A stretch of DNA of 29,091 bases from assembly GCA_050692915.1 (NCBI GenBank), contig JBOGVU010000025.1, positions 1 through 29,091 of the forward strand, in the 5' to 3' direction. Shown here piece after piece: positions 21,714-29,091 of this stretch (its first letter is position 1; every line of letters begins with the position of its first letter). The stretch comes from CALAEC01 sp050692915 (GTDB lineage: Bacteria; Actinomycetota; UBA4738; CALAEC01). The translations under genes were made by a program, and so were the position numbers. Under the pieces are notes generated by a model. That model had not been told where the DNA came from. It saw nothing but the letters and a program-made list of their open reading frames with translations, and searched no databases.

Positions 21714-23660
21714 TCACGATGGAAGGCGGAACCGGACCCAGATCCCCGTCGGGGCCGTCGGGGACGCTTGGTACTCAAGGGCCGGCCCGGTCGCCGTGAG
21801 GCCCGGCGAGGCGCCCACCACCTCGGCCCCGGCCGGCATAGCGATCTCAACCCGCAGGCCGGCGGGGGTGAGCGTGGGCTGCGGAAGATACCCGAGCCGG
21901 TACTCCCACACGTCTCCGCGCCGTACAAGGGCCTCAGGAACCTCATACGCCACGGTCATCGAGGCCTGCTCGCCGGGCGGCGCCCCTACCAGCTCCATGG
22001 CCACTGGATGGCCGAACTCCTGCTCGACGATCCCCAAGGGCACCCCCGGCTCGACAGCGCTCTCCGTCACGGCGGCCTCCGCCGGGAGATACACGTTCAC
22101 GAACGCGGCGAAGTACCCGATGGGGTCGCCGGTGGCGCCCTGGCCGAGGAGGATCGAGGGGGGTCCGTCCGGGGCCTCGTTCAGCAACGTCACCTCGGTC
22201 TCCACCCGCGCTGAGCCGTCGCCGTTCAGGGTGACGCGGACTTCGGCTTCCTTCCGGGCGAAGTAGCCGGCCCGGTTGTTCACGGCGTCCTGCCACACCA
22301 CGAACAGCGGGTTGTCGGGGAGGACCACCCGGCCGGCCACGCCGAGGTCCTCGAGCCGCGCCTGCTCCTCCTCCCGGACCGAGTACACCCGGAGATGGCC
22401 CTCCCGGGCCCCCCGGGCCAGGGCCTCGCCGAGGCCACGGGGCGGGAGGGGGCGCTCCAGGAGCGCCTCGAACAGGTTCGTGCCGATGGCCTCCTGGGTC
22501 CGATCGGAGTCGGGCTGAGGCAGCGTGAAGGTCTGGCGATGGAGGACGTCGGACAGATTCGCCGAGGTGAGCGGCTCGGGCCACGCTGGCGTCTCCACGG
22601 GGCCGACGGCCTCAAGGACGTGCGCCATCCACACCGGGTCCAGGGCCATCACCCCGTCTAAGGGGTCTCGGCTGGCGGCCTCCCACATCTCGAGGATCAC
22701 CCCGGCGGTGGTCGGGAAATCCGGCGAGTAGTTCGCCGCGATCAAGTGGGTGGTGCCGCCGAACCGCGCGTATCGGGCCTCCACGTCCGGCGGCGCGTCA
22801 ATCGGCGAGACCTCGGGGAACCGGCTGGCGTGCTCGAGGGTCTGGAGCTCGGCGGTGCCGTCCTCGACCCGGAGGATCGCGTAGAGGCCGAGGAACCCGC
22901 CGGTCCCCCGGGGTGCGGAGAGGTTCTGGAGAGCCACAAAGTACTCCCGGAGCTCGTCCCCACCGAGGAAGGTGGGGAGGACCTCGGCCAGCCCGGCCGC
23001 CGTCCGCATGTCCCGCTCCCTTTCGGTGACGCCGAGCCGCACATCCGTCGCGGCGTTGGCCACGAAGCCGAAGAGGCTCTCGGTGCTGAGCGGCTCAAGG
23101 AGGGAGCGAGCCTCCCCCATCCTGGTCGCGGCCTGGTCAAGGAACGGGGCGGCGTCCTCGATGGGTTCTAGGTCGATCCGACCGGCGGACGTCGAGCCCG
23201 GCAGCCCCGATCCGTCCCAGCCCACCGCCCGGGCCGCCCCGACCAGCGAGGTACCGGCATCGGCCACCCGGCCCACGCTCCGGGCCATCGTCTGGACGGC
23301 GTCTACGTCGTCCCCGATCAGGGGGAGAACGTCGGCCAACGCGCCAGCAGGGTGGAGGACCAGGTTGCCGGCCCGGTCGGCGAACGTCCGAGCCAGCCTG
23401 AATCGGCTGTCAGCGTCATCGAGGCGGCCAGCGGCCAGGTCCTCGGCCGCCGTCTCGAGCTGGAAGCGGACCTGCTGGAGTCCCCGGATCGAGGTGGTTG
23501 CCGCCCACGCGCCATCGATGAAGAGGGCACCCCCGGCGAGGGCGGCGACGAGCAGGAACCGCCGCCAAACGGTCCGCCGCTGCCACCAGCGCCTTCTTCT
23601 CCGACGGCGGACCCGAACCCGGCGAACGGTCTGCTCACGAGTGACGCTCGGTTCGGTCAC
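21714..23660 (-). CDS. DUF4012 family membrane-anchored extracellular protein
   Basis: The 648-residue protein begins with an unusually basic cytoplasmic tail (RVRVRRRRRRRWW at about 15-27), then one membrane span (about 35-53) and a large outside domain. Family marks are ALQNLSAPRGTGGFLGLYA (about 242-260) and the later ANYSPDFPTTA and NLFEALLERPL. The C-terminal 190 residues look like beta-sandwich domains (VRVTLNGDGSARVETEVTLL). DUF4012 proteins are frequent in Gram-positive surface-polysaccharide loci, but no enzymatic role is established. The start is GTG 23660, 11 bases after the GT39-like gene, so it belongs to that operon. Confidence 0.83.
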   Translation of the reverse strand: MTEPSVTREQTVRRVRVRRRRRRRWWQRRTVWRRFLLVAALAGGALFIDGAWAATTSIRGLQQVRFQLETAAEDLAAGRLDDADSRFRLARTFADRAGNLVLHPAGALADVLPLIGDDVDAVQTMARSVGRVADAGTSLVGAARAVGWDGSGLPGSTSAGRIDLEPIEDAAPFLDQAATRMGEARSLLEPLSTESLFGFVANAATDVRLGVTERERDMRTAAGLAEVLPTFLGGDELREYFVALQNLSAPRGTGGFLGLYAILRVEDGTAELQTLEHASRFPEVSPIDAPPDVEARYARFGGTTHLIAANYSPDFPTTAGVILEMWEAASRDPLDGVMALDPVWMAHVLEAVGPVETPAWPEPLTSANLSDVLHRQTFTLPQPDSDRTQEAIGTNLFEALLERPLPPRGLGEALARGAREGHLRVYSVREEEQARLEDLGVAGRVVLPDNPLFVVWQDAVNNRAGYFARKEAEVRVTLNGDGSARVETEVTLLNEAPDGPPSILLGQGATGDPIGYFAAFVNVYLPAEAAVTESAVEPGVPLGIVEQEFGHPVAMELVGAPPGEQASMTVAYEVPEALVRRGDVWEYRLGYLPQPTLTPAGLRVEIAMPAGAEVVGASPGLTATGPALEYQASPTAPTGIWVRFRLPS

Positions 23661-23671
23661 GACCGCTCTCC

Positions 23672-24973
23672 CTACCCAGCCCCAGGTCGCTGGCGATCAC
23701 TGCGCTGTGGAACAACCTCCGCGGGTGGATATGAACCGGCCAGCGTGCCAGTCGAGACGGCGTAGGTCGGCCGGATGAGTGCGGGGCTTCCGTTACGGCG
23801 GCGGAACCTCCCGATCCCATATGCCGCGAACAGCACCAAAAGGGTGGCGCTCTGAAGCCGCCATCTGAGGATCGCTGCGGGGGACGTGAACAGAACGACC
23901 ACGGGCAGTCCCAGCGCGAGGACTAACACGCCGAGATGTCGGGCCGCCCTGTTCTTACGAGCTTTCAGTATTCCGAAGATGCCAAGGGCTCCCATACCGT
24001 ACCACCAGAGGCCCGGCACCACGTACAGGAGCTCGTACGTCGAGCGAGCCTGCCAGACGAAGGGAGCGAAGAGGTAGTACACAGGGCTCTTGAGGATTCC
24101 GAGGGCGAGCTCCCAAGGTGAACCAAAGCCCGTGCCGGGGACAGTCTCCTCGAAAAACTCGACGTGACCCGGCGCGCTGGACGCGGCCCGAACATTATCG
24201 ACGAAGGCAACCACCGATTGGGGGCCGCTCGCAGTTTCCACGCCGTGGGTCATCCACCACGATGTGGCGATCGAGGCTACGAACGCAAGCGTCACCACGG
24301 CGGTCCCGAGGATTGCCATTACCGACCGACCGCGGCTGTTCAGGATTCCGATACCTGCCAGCCCCATCATCGTGGCAAAGGCAAACTCGGGTCGGAGCAC
24401 CAGCATGATAAGGAGCGTCACTACCAGGCCGGCAACTTCGGAGGCACGAATTCTCCTCCTTCCGAGCACCAGATAGACGGCGATGATCGCCGCGAGGGTG
24501 AGGACCGTGTCCTTCAAGAGCTGGGTGGACCAGTACACGGCCGCTGGGTCGATCGCGAGGAGGATTCCTGCCAGTCTGGCCGTCTCGTGCCCGAAGACCC
24601 TCCATGCCAGCCGGTAACCGATAACCACGGCGACAGCCCCACAGAAGACGTTGACGAATGCGACCAGGAACGGGTAGAAGCCGAAAGTCCGGTACATGGA
24701 GGCAACAAATACAGCGTAGCCGGCCTTATTGGTCAGAAGCTCCCCGACGCTAAATGATCCTCCCGGCCGTAGGAGTTCCAACGCCTGGTCGTGGTAGAAG
24801 ACACTGTCCGGGTGCTCAAGCTGGCCGTCATAAAGGAAGGCGTTCACGACGACAAACGCCAGCGCGCGAACGCCTAACGCGAGCACGAACAATGAAAGGC
24901 TCAGGTCCCTGAGACGTCGGGGGCCCGACCGAGCCGGGCGGATAGAGGCAGTCTGAGTAGCCATGCCACTCAC
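23672..24973 (-). CDS. GT39/PMT-like (GT-C) membrane glycosyltransferase
   Basis: The protein (433 residues from GTG 24973, or 430 from ATG 24964) has about ten membrane spans and the general plan of GT39/ArnT-type transferases that use polyprenyl-phosphate sugars. After the first span an outside loop holds acidic residues (LEHPDSVFYHDQALELL). VIGYRLAWRVFGHETARLAG and LAIDPAAVYWS match the family's second-loop and third-span patterns. GTG 24973 overlaps the flippase stop by 4 bases; ATG 24964 has GGGTGAG upstream, so either start may be used. It probably adds a sugar outside the membrane. A polymerase (Wzy) role is possible but less likely. Confidence 0.65.
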   Translation of the reverse strand: MSGMATQTASIRPARSGPRRLRDLSLSLFVLALGVRALAFVVVNAFLYDGQLEHPDSVFYHDQALELLRPGGSFSVGELLTNKAGYAVFVASMYRTFGFYPFLVAFVNVFCGAVAVVIGYRLAWRVFGHETARLAGILLAIDPAAVYWSTQLLKDTVLTLAAIIAVYLVLGRRRIRASEVAGLVVTLLIMLVLRPEFAFATMMGLAGIGILNSRGRSVMAILGTAVVTLAFVASIATSWWMTHGVETASGPQSVVAFVDNVRAASSAPGHVEFFEETVPGTGFGSPWELALGILKSPVYYLFAPFVWQARSTYELLYVVPGLWWYGMGALGIFGILKARKNRAARHLGVLVLALGLPVVVLFTSPAAILRWRLQSATLLVLFAAYGIGRFRRRNGSPALIRPTYAVSTGTLAGSYPPAEVVPQRSDRQRPGAG

Positions 24974-26280
24974 CCAGGCCCCACGGGGTCGGCCTGCGCC
25001 TCCAGCGCACGGTTCAGGGCCGGTCTACCACTCGCCAGGAACGAATACAGCGACGCTCCGCACAGCGTCAGAGCGGCCCCGTGCAAACCGAGAATGCGGG
25101 GGAGCGTGAGCATTCCTCCCGCCACCACCAGAACGACGATCACAGCGTTCCAGCCGAACCGACGCACGCCGCTCACCCCCTCGGCGCCCGCCACCAGCCA
25201 CCACCTTGCGTCCGCAACCACGAAGAAACTCACCCCGATCGCGAACATGGCCGCGAGGGACCAGGAGAGGCCAAATGCCCCACCGAGGATCCTCAAACTG
25301 GCGAATTGGCCCGCGAGCGCAACGACAAAGGCGATAGGAATTCCCATCCGCACGAGGCGACGAACCTGATCGTTGGACCCACGCTCGTGCCTAACCGCCC
25401 TTGGGAACAGGATCGAGATGAACACCTCGCTCGCCCGAGCGAGCAGGAGGTAGGACCCGAGGAAGTAGCCGGAGTACACCCCAACCTCGCGGAGGGGGAG
25501 GACCCAGACCAGGACGAGTTTGTCCACGTAGAGGAGGAAGATCGACGCAGACGAGGCGACTGCCGCTCCGACCGCGAACCGCAGGAACTGCCCGGCTTCC
25601 AATGTGGTCGGCCGAGCTTCCGGTTGGGCACCCACGGCCTCGTCGGCTCCTGTGCCTCCTCGATCTCCAGCAGGCCTCAAGATGGCGAACGCGACGACGC
25701 CGCCCGCGATGAAAGAGGGTAGTCCCCGAGCGGCAACGGGGCCGAGAAACGACGGCGGAAACACGAGCAGCACGATCCCCATAGAAGCCACGAAGCTCAC
25801 TGCCACGAAGAGCCGCAGCCATGCGAGGGACCCGGTCCGAGAAGTGCCCTTGAGGACGTATTCAGCGAAGAGAATTAGGGAGGTGGCAACCCCCAGGACG
25901 ACCCCTGCCGTGACAACCGACCGCTCGATGCGCAAATGGTCCGCGAGTATCGATCCGCTCGCGAGCGCCGCCACAGCCAGCAGACCGGAGACGATGCCGA
26001 ACAGGCTCAGGGCCATCCGCCCCTTGCGTACCTCGCCGGAGGATGACCCCCGCTGGGCGAACAGCCTCATCGTGGCGGACCCAATACCATAGCCAGCCGG
26101 GATCGACAGCAAGCCAGCCAGCGAATAGGCGACCGAATATCGGGCGAAGTCGCGGGGCCCAACCCACCGGCCCCAAGCCAGGAGAGCGAAAGTCATCGCG
26201 GCGCTTCCAACCAGGGTACTCACGAGGAGCAGACTGAGCCCGCGCCACTCGGGGCCTTTGGTCGCCAGCGGGTCGCTCAT
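24970..26280 (-). CDS. Wzx-like polysaccharide flippase
   Basis: The 436-residue protein has 12 or more hydrophobic segments and the layout of the MOP superfamily polysaccharide transporters: a first pair with TLVGSAAMTFALLAWGRWVGPRDFARYSVAYS, repeated at the middle as LLYVDKLVLVWVLPLREVGVYSGYFLGSYL. It would flip a lipid-linked repeat unit across the membrane. ATG 26280; 9 bases after the rhamnosyltransferase-like gene; its stop overlaps the next gene's start. Confidence 0.78.
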   Translation of the reverse strand: MSDPLATKGPEWRGLSLLLVSTLVGSAAMTFALLAWGRWVGPRDFARYSVAYSLAGLLSIPAGYGIGSATMRLFAQRGSSSGEVRKGRMALSLFGIVSGLLAVAALASGSILADHLRIERSVVTAGVVLGVATSLILFAEYVLKGTSRTGSLAWLRLFVAVSFVASMGIVLLVFPPSFLGPVAARGLPSFIAGGVVAFAILRPAGDRGGTGADEAVGAQPEARPTTLEAGQFLRFAVGAAVASSASIFLLYVDKLVLVWVLPLREVGVYSGYFLGSYLLLARASEVFISILFPRAVRHERGSNDQVRRLVRMGIPIAFVVALAGQFASLRILGGAFGLSWSLAAMFAIGVSFFVVADARWWLVAGAEGVSGVRRFGWNAVIVVLVVAGGMLTLPRILGLHGAALTLCGASLYSFLASGRPALNRALEAQADPVGPG

Positions 26281-26289
26281 CGGGCCTGT

Positions 26290-27450
26290 CTAGACCCTCT
26301 CACGCCCCAAGAGGGCGAGGAACAGTTCCTCGTATCGGCTGATTACTCGATCCCAGCTGTAGGTTTCCCGTATGCGCAACCTCCCAGCTTCGATTTTCGG
26401 ATCCAGACTCTTAGCATCCAGCGTCTCGAAGAACTCGATTTGACGTGCAAGGTCACCGGACGACCGAAAGTACATCCCAGAGTCGGCCAAAACCTCGCGG
26501 TTGAATGGAACGTCCCGAGCGATGACGAAGGTTCCTAGCGCCATGGCCTCGAGGAGTGCGGGGTTGGTGCCTCCGACCGTGTGCCCGTGCAGGTAGGCGG
26601 CGGCGTGACGCCGCAGTTGGTCGAGCTCGCGACGCTCATAGATGGCCCCCAGGTACCTCACCCGCCGATTCGTGCCGAATAACGGCCTGACCGATCGCTC
26701 AAAGTATTTGGTGGCCAATCCCACAATGACGAGCAGACGATCGGTGTCTGCTGCCAAAAACCCCTCGACGGCTTCGCGGATGCTGTTCTCAGGTTCGAGC
26801 CTCGCGACCACAATGTAGTACGACTCGGGATCGAGGCCCCACCGTCGCCGCAGAGCCTCAGGCCCGGGGTCATCGGACGAGCCGTCTGGCTCGTCAGCGC
26901 CGTACGGGATGTATCGTGAACGCAACCGGTAGGCCCTGAATTGATAGGACTGTACGGTCCGCGAATCTGACACCAGTGTGTCCGCTGCCCATCCGCTGCT
27001 ACGTTCTGCAAGCCGAAGGTACGCTCGAACGACCCACGGCCACTTACTGCGCCGCCATTCCAGGCCGTCCGTGTTGATTACCACTCGCTTTCCGAGCAAC
27101 CTCGGGATGAAGCAGAAGAAGCTGCTCGAATAGCCGAGCATGAGGACCACGTCGATACGGCCGACAGCGGCGTGGAGCAGACATAGGACATCGTAGAGGA
27201 CGCTCCCGACGACCCCGGGGCCGTGGTACGCGTACCGCAGTCGCAAGTCGCGGTAGGTCGGGGATCGATACTCGTTCGAGTGGGGGCAGAACACCGTCAC
27301 TTGCCACCCCCTTCTGGCCAGTCCTAGGCCCACCCGCTCGGCACACTCCTCGAACCCCCCGTACCGAGCGGGCACGCCTCGAGTCCCGAGAACCGCGAGA
27401 CTGGGAGGTCGGGCTGCTCTCTTAAGGCTAGATCCTCTGACTGACGACAC
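26290..27450 (-). CDS. DUF1972-type GT4 glycosyltransferase (rhamnosyltransferase-like)
   Basis: The 386-residue GT-B enzyme carries the N-terminal DUF1972 signature AVLGTRGVPARYGGFEE (19-35), found in capsule/wall beta-rhamnosyltransferases such as Cps2T and WsaF-like enzymes, then VVINTDGLEWRRSKW at the acceptor side. The C-terminal GT4 half has YYIVVARLEPENS, VRYLGAI and the E-x7-E type motif NPALLEAMALGTF. It would transfer a sugar, probably rhamnose, from a nucleotide sugar to the lipid-linked acceptor in the cytosol; the sugar is inferred from family. Start is GTG 27450; the gap to the FAD gene is 6 bases. Confidence 0.83.
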   Translation of the reverse strand: MSSVRGSSLKRAARPPSLAVLGTRGVPARYGGFEECAERVGLGLARRGWQVTVFCPHSNEYRSPTYRDLRLRYAYHGPGVVGSVLYDVLCLLHAAVGRIDVVLMLGYSSSFFCFIPRLLGKRVVINTDGLEWRRSKWPWVVRAYLRLAERSSGWAADTLVSDSRTVQSYQFRAYRLRSRYIPYGADEPDGSSDDPGPEALRRRWGLDPESYYIVVARLEPENSIREAVEGFLAADTDRLLVIVGLATKYFERSVRPLFGTNRRVRYLGAIYERRELDQLRRHAAAYLHGHTVGGTNPALLEAMALGTFVIARDVPFNREVLADSGMYFRSSGDLARQIEFFETLDAKSLDPKIEAGRLRIRETYSWDRVISRYEELFLALLGRERV

Positions 27451-27456
27451 GTGCGC

Positions 27457-28650
27457 CTACCTGCCTCCCTGTTCATCCGCCACGGGATCAAGGACGAGCC
27501 CGTTCCCTACTCGCCTCCGGGACACACGCCTCCACGCGAATCCAGCCAGCCTGGGCTGTGCCGCACACAGGATCGCAGTGAGCCGTACCACGTCATCCCG
27601 GGAACGGCTAGCGAGTATGCGGTCGACTCGACCTGGGATGAGCCCCAGGAGTCGCACGTAATCGCGCTCATCGAACGAGTCGAGGATGTCCCGAATCATT
27701 CGATGGAGCCATAACTCGGCACGCAGCCGTCGAAGCTGCGTTCGAGGGGGTCGTCCCAGTACGACCTCGGAGATGGCGAAGGCCCCCTCGAACCCCGTGA
27801 CCAGCCCCCCCACGGTGGATACCTTGACATGTCCAGCCGCATCGCCAACGAGGTACACGTGGCCCTCTCCTACCCGCCTACCCAGAGGGGCCCAAGAGCG
27901 ACGGATAGGTACGGAACCCGCCTGATAGCTCATCGGTTCCAGGCCAATCTCTTCGAGGAACTCGTCAAGCAAGACTCGCGGGGCGCGCGTGCCATCAGCT
28001 ACGAGTCCAACCACTGCGGTACGAGGTGAGTCCGGAATCAGCCAATAGAAGAACCGCGTATCTTGAGGCCGAAACCAGACCCTTACCGTACGCGAGGAGA
28101 GTTGGGGCGGCAGATGTACGAGCGCCTGGAGCACCGGAACGGTCGGCCGTGAGTCCGCGCCAACCGCTTGAGCGACGGTGCTACGGGCACCATCGGCTCC
28201 GATAACGATGGCCGCGTGCGCTTCCTCGGAACCTCCGTCTCCACGTGTGTACAGGCGCATTCCTCCAGGAGCCGGCTCGATGCCTATCACCCTACGCCCT
28301 AGATGAATAGAGACTCCCGCCGCTCGGGCCCTGTCCGCCAGTTGTCCGATGAGGTGGGATCGCTCGATGATGAGGTCTGGACGGAGGAGATTGATGTTCG
28401 CGGCCACGGCACCGGCGACGAGCTGGTAACTGTCCACAGTGTGGCCGCTAGGATGGAGGTCCAGGTCCGAGAGAAGACGACGAACCCGCTCCGTGACGAT
28501 CAGGGCCCTTGGTGAAAGCTCGAGTCGGCTGGATCGCTCGAGCAGGTGGACCTCGAGACCCTCCCGCGCCATCCGGGTTGCGGAGAACAGTCCACTAGTT
28601 GATGCACCGACCACCGCCACCCGTCGCGAATCTCGATTCCTGCGCACCAT
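27457..28650 (-). CDS. FAD-dependent oxidoreductase (geranylgeranyl-reductase-like) of a polysaccharide cluster
   Basis: The 397-residue protein has a flavoprotein monooxygenase/geranylgeranyl-reductase fold. The FAD P-loop is VAVVGASTSGLFSA (11-24), with GASTSG in place of GxGxxG, followed by Glu38 (LLERS) that should bind ribose. AAIVIGADGARSTVAQ is the middle motif, and GHVYLVGDAAGHV with GGLVTGFEGA is the second FAD motif. Start: ATG 28650 with GAAGGGTG upstream; a longer form from GTG 28725 would add 25 residues and overlap the upstream gene by 28 bases. It may reduce the polyprenyl carrier or a sugar intermediate, but the substrate is unknown. Confidence 0.78.
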   Translation of the reverse strand: MVRRNRDSRRVAVVGASTSGLFSATRMAREGLEVHLLERSSRLELSPRALIVTERVRRLLSDLDLHPSGHTVDSYQLVAGAVAANINLLRPDLIIERSHLIGQLADRARAAGVSIHLGRRVIGIEPAPGGMRLYTRGDGGSEEAHAAIVIGADGARSTVAQAVGADSRPTVPVLQALVHLPPQLSSRTVRVWFRPQDTRFFYWLIPDSPRTAVVGLVADGTRAPRVLLDEFLEEIGLEPMSYQAGSVPIRRSWAPLGRRVGEGHVYLVGDAAGHVKVSTVGGLVTGFEGAFAISEVVLGRPPRTQLRRLRAELWLHRMIRDILDSFDERDYVRLLGLIPGRVDRILASRSRDDVVRLTAILCAAQPRLAGFAWRRVSRRRVGNGLVLDPVADEQGGR

Positions 28651-28697
28651 CACATTCACCCTTCGCCGCGAGATGGCGATGCGTGAGCGCTCACCAT

Positions 28698-29091
28698 CTA
28701 GAGTTTGCTTCCGCGCGTTTCCCACCGACCACGGAAACTGATCCAGAGAGATATTCCGATGAGCCTTAAGTCCAGCCAGAACGACTGCTCCTCAATGTAC
28801 CGCAGGTCGTAGGCGAGCTTCACCTCAGGGTGAGCGTCTTTCGGTACATAGATGGTTGCCATCCCCGTGAGCCCCGGACGAACCCGCAGCCGACACTGGA
28901 AGCCCGGCCAGTCCTCGTACAGGATTGTTTGGTCCTCTTGGTCCACGACAATCTCACCCCGTGCGAGAGCTCGGGGGCCCACGAAGCTCATATCCCCTCT
29001 GAGAATGTTCAAGAGCTGAGGCAACTCGTCTATACCCGTGGATCTGAGGATGCGCCCCACACGTGTGATACGGGAGTCGTTTTCCTTAGCC
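28698..29091 (-). CDS. Polyprenyl-phosphate sugar-phosphate transferase (WcaJ/PssY-like), C-terminal 130 residues, cut by window edge
   Basis: This bacterial sugar transferase starts lipid-linked polysaccharide synthesis by moving a hexose-1-phosphate onto polyprenyl phosphate at the cytosolic membrane face. The visible part has ENDSRITRVGRILRSTGIDE, LPQLLNILRGDMSFVGPRA, YEDWPGFQCRLRVRPGLTG and the terminal amphipathic YDLRYIEEQSFWLDLRLI segment. The N-terminal membrane part is beyond the right edge; the reading frame is open to the end, and a GTG in frame at 29060 is internal. It leads the polysaccharide genes in the minus direction. Confidence 0.92.
   Translation of the reverse strand, partial: AKENDSRITRVGRILRSTGIDELPQLLNILRGDMSFVGPRALARGEIVVDQEDQTILYEDWPGFQCRLRVRPGLTGMATIYVPKDAHPEVKLAYDLRYIEEQSFWLDLRLIGISLWISFRGRWETRGSKL

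Noticed and set aside
23672..24973. Wzy-type polysaccharide polymerase
   Set aside because: The acidic first outside loop and the span pattern fit GT39-like transferases better; no Wzy loop motifs are seen, though divergence of Wzy leaves some doubt.
28651..28725. FAD oxidoreductase start at GTG 28725
   Set aside because: It would overlap the sugar transferase gene by 28 bases and adds 25 residues with no FAD-fold role; ATG 28650 has a ribosome binding site.

Overview
This is a densely packed, very GC-rich bacterial window (sampled line 6001-6060 is 50/60 G+C) that almost certainly comes from an actinomycete-type bacterium (phylum Actinomycetota), probably not a mycobacterium or streptomycete. 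The main evidence is a minus-strand gene string that follows the conserved actinobacterial order TPR protein - HAD phosphatase - tlyA - nadK - recN - steA - mctB/steB - pyrG - xerD (as in M. tuberculosis Rv1691-Rv1701). SteA and MctB are characteristic of this phylum. GTG and TTG starts, 4-base ATGA/GTGA overlaps and some apparently leaderless genes fit as well. I see no rRNA, tRNA, CRISPR array, insertion sequence or phage gene.

Region 1 (1-10558, minus strand) reads recN > steA > mctB-like > GT2 glycosyltransferase > MraY/WecA-like transferase > pyrG > ald > xerD > deoB > pyrimidine-nucleoside phosphorylase (cut by the left edge). It combines DNA repair and chromosome resolution, divisome/cell-wall factors, CTP synthesis, alanine catabolism and nucleoside salvage. 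The pair between mctB and pyrG (a short, divergent phosphoglycosyltransferase-like protein and a GT2 enzyme) is the least understood part.

Region 2 (10559-14423, minus strand) reads phasin-like protein > tlyA > nadK > AI-2E-type permease > DUF4383 membrane protein > a 51-residue membrane miniprotein, closed by a perfect 10-bp hairpin. Divergent from it (14507-16598, plus strand) is a tightly overlapped set: SCP2-like protein, alpha/beta hydrolase, rhomboid protease. Its 3' end overlaps, tail to tail, a minus-strand HAD phosphatase fused to an ArsN2-like GNAT domain (16556-17794), which follows a small TPR gene.

Region 3 (18193-21179, plus strand) holds a DUF1015 gene that shares a likely bidirectional promoter with the TPR gene, then an exported two-gene unit: a Gly-rich membrane-anchored protein and a beta-propeller/prealbumin-like secreted protein.

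Region 4 (21201-29091, minus strand) is a surface-polysaccharide cluster, with lower G+C in its upstream genes (sampled line 26701-26760 is 29/60): sugar-phosphate transferase (cut by the right edge) > FAD oxidoreductase > DUF1972-type GT4 rhamnosyltransferase-like enzyme > Wzx-like flippase > GT39-like membrane glycosyltransferase > DUF4012 protein > small secreted beta-sandwich protein. The expected logic is priming of a lipid carrier, sugar addition, flipping across the membrane and modification or surface attachment outside. No polymerase is visible in the window.
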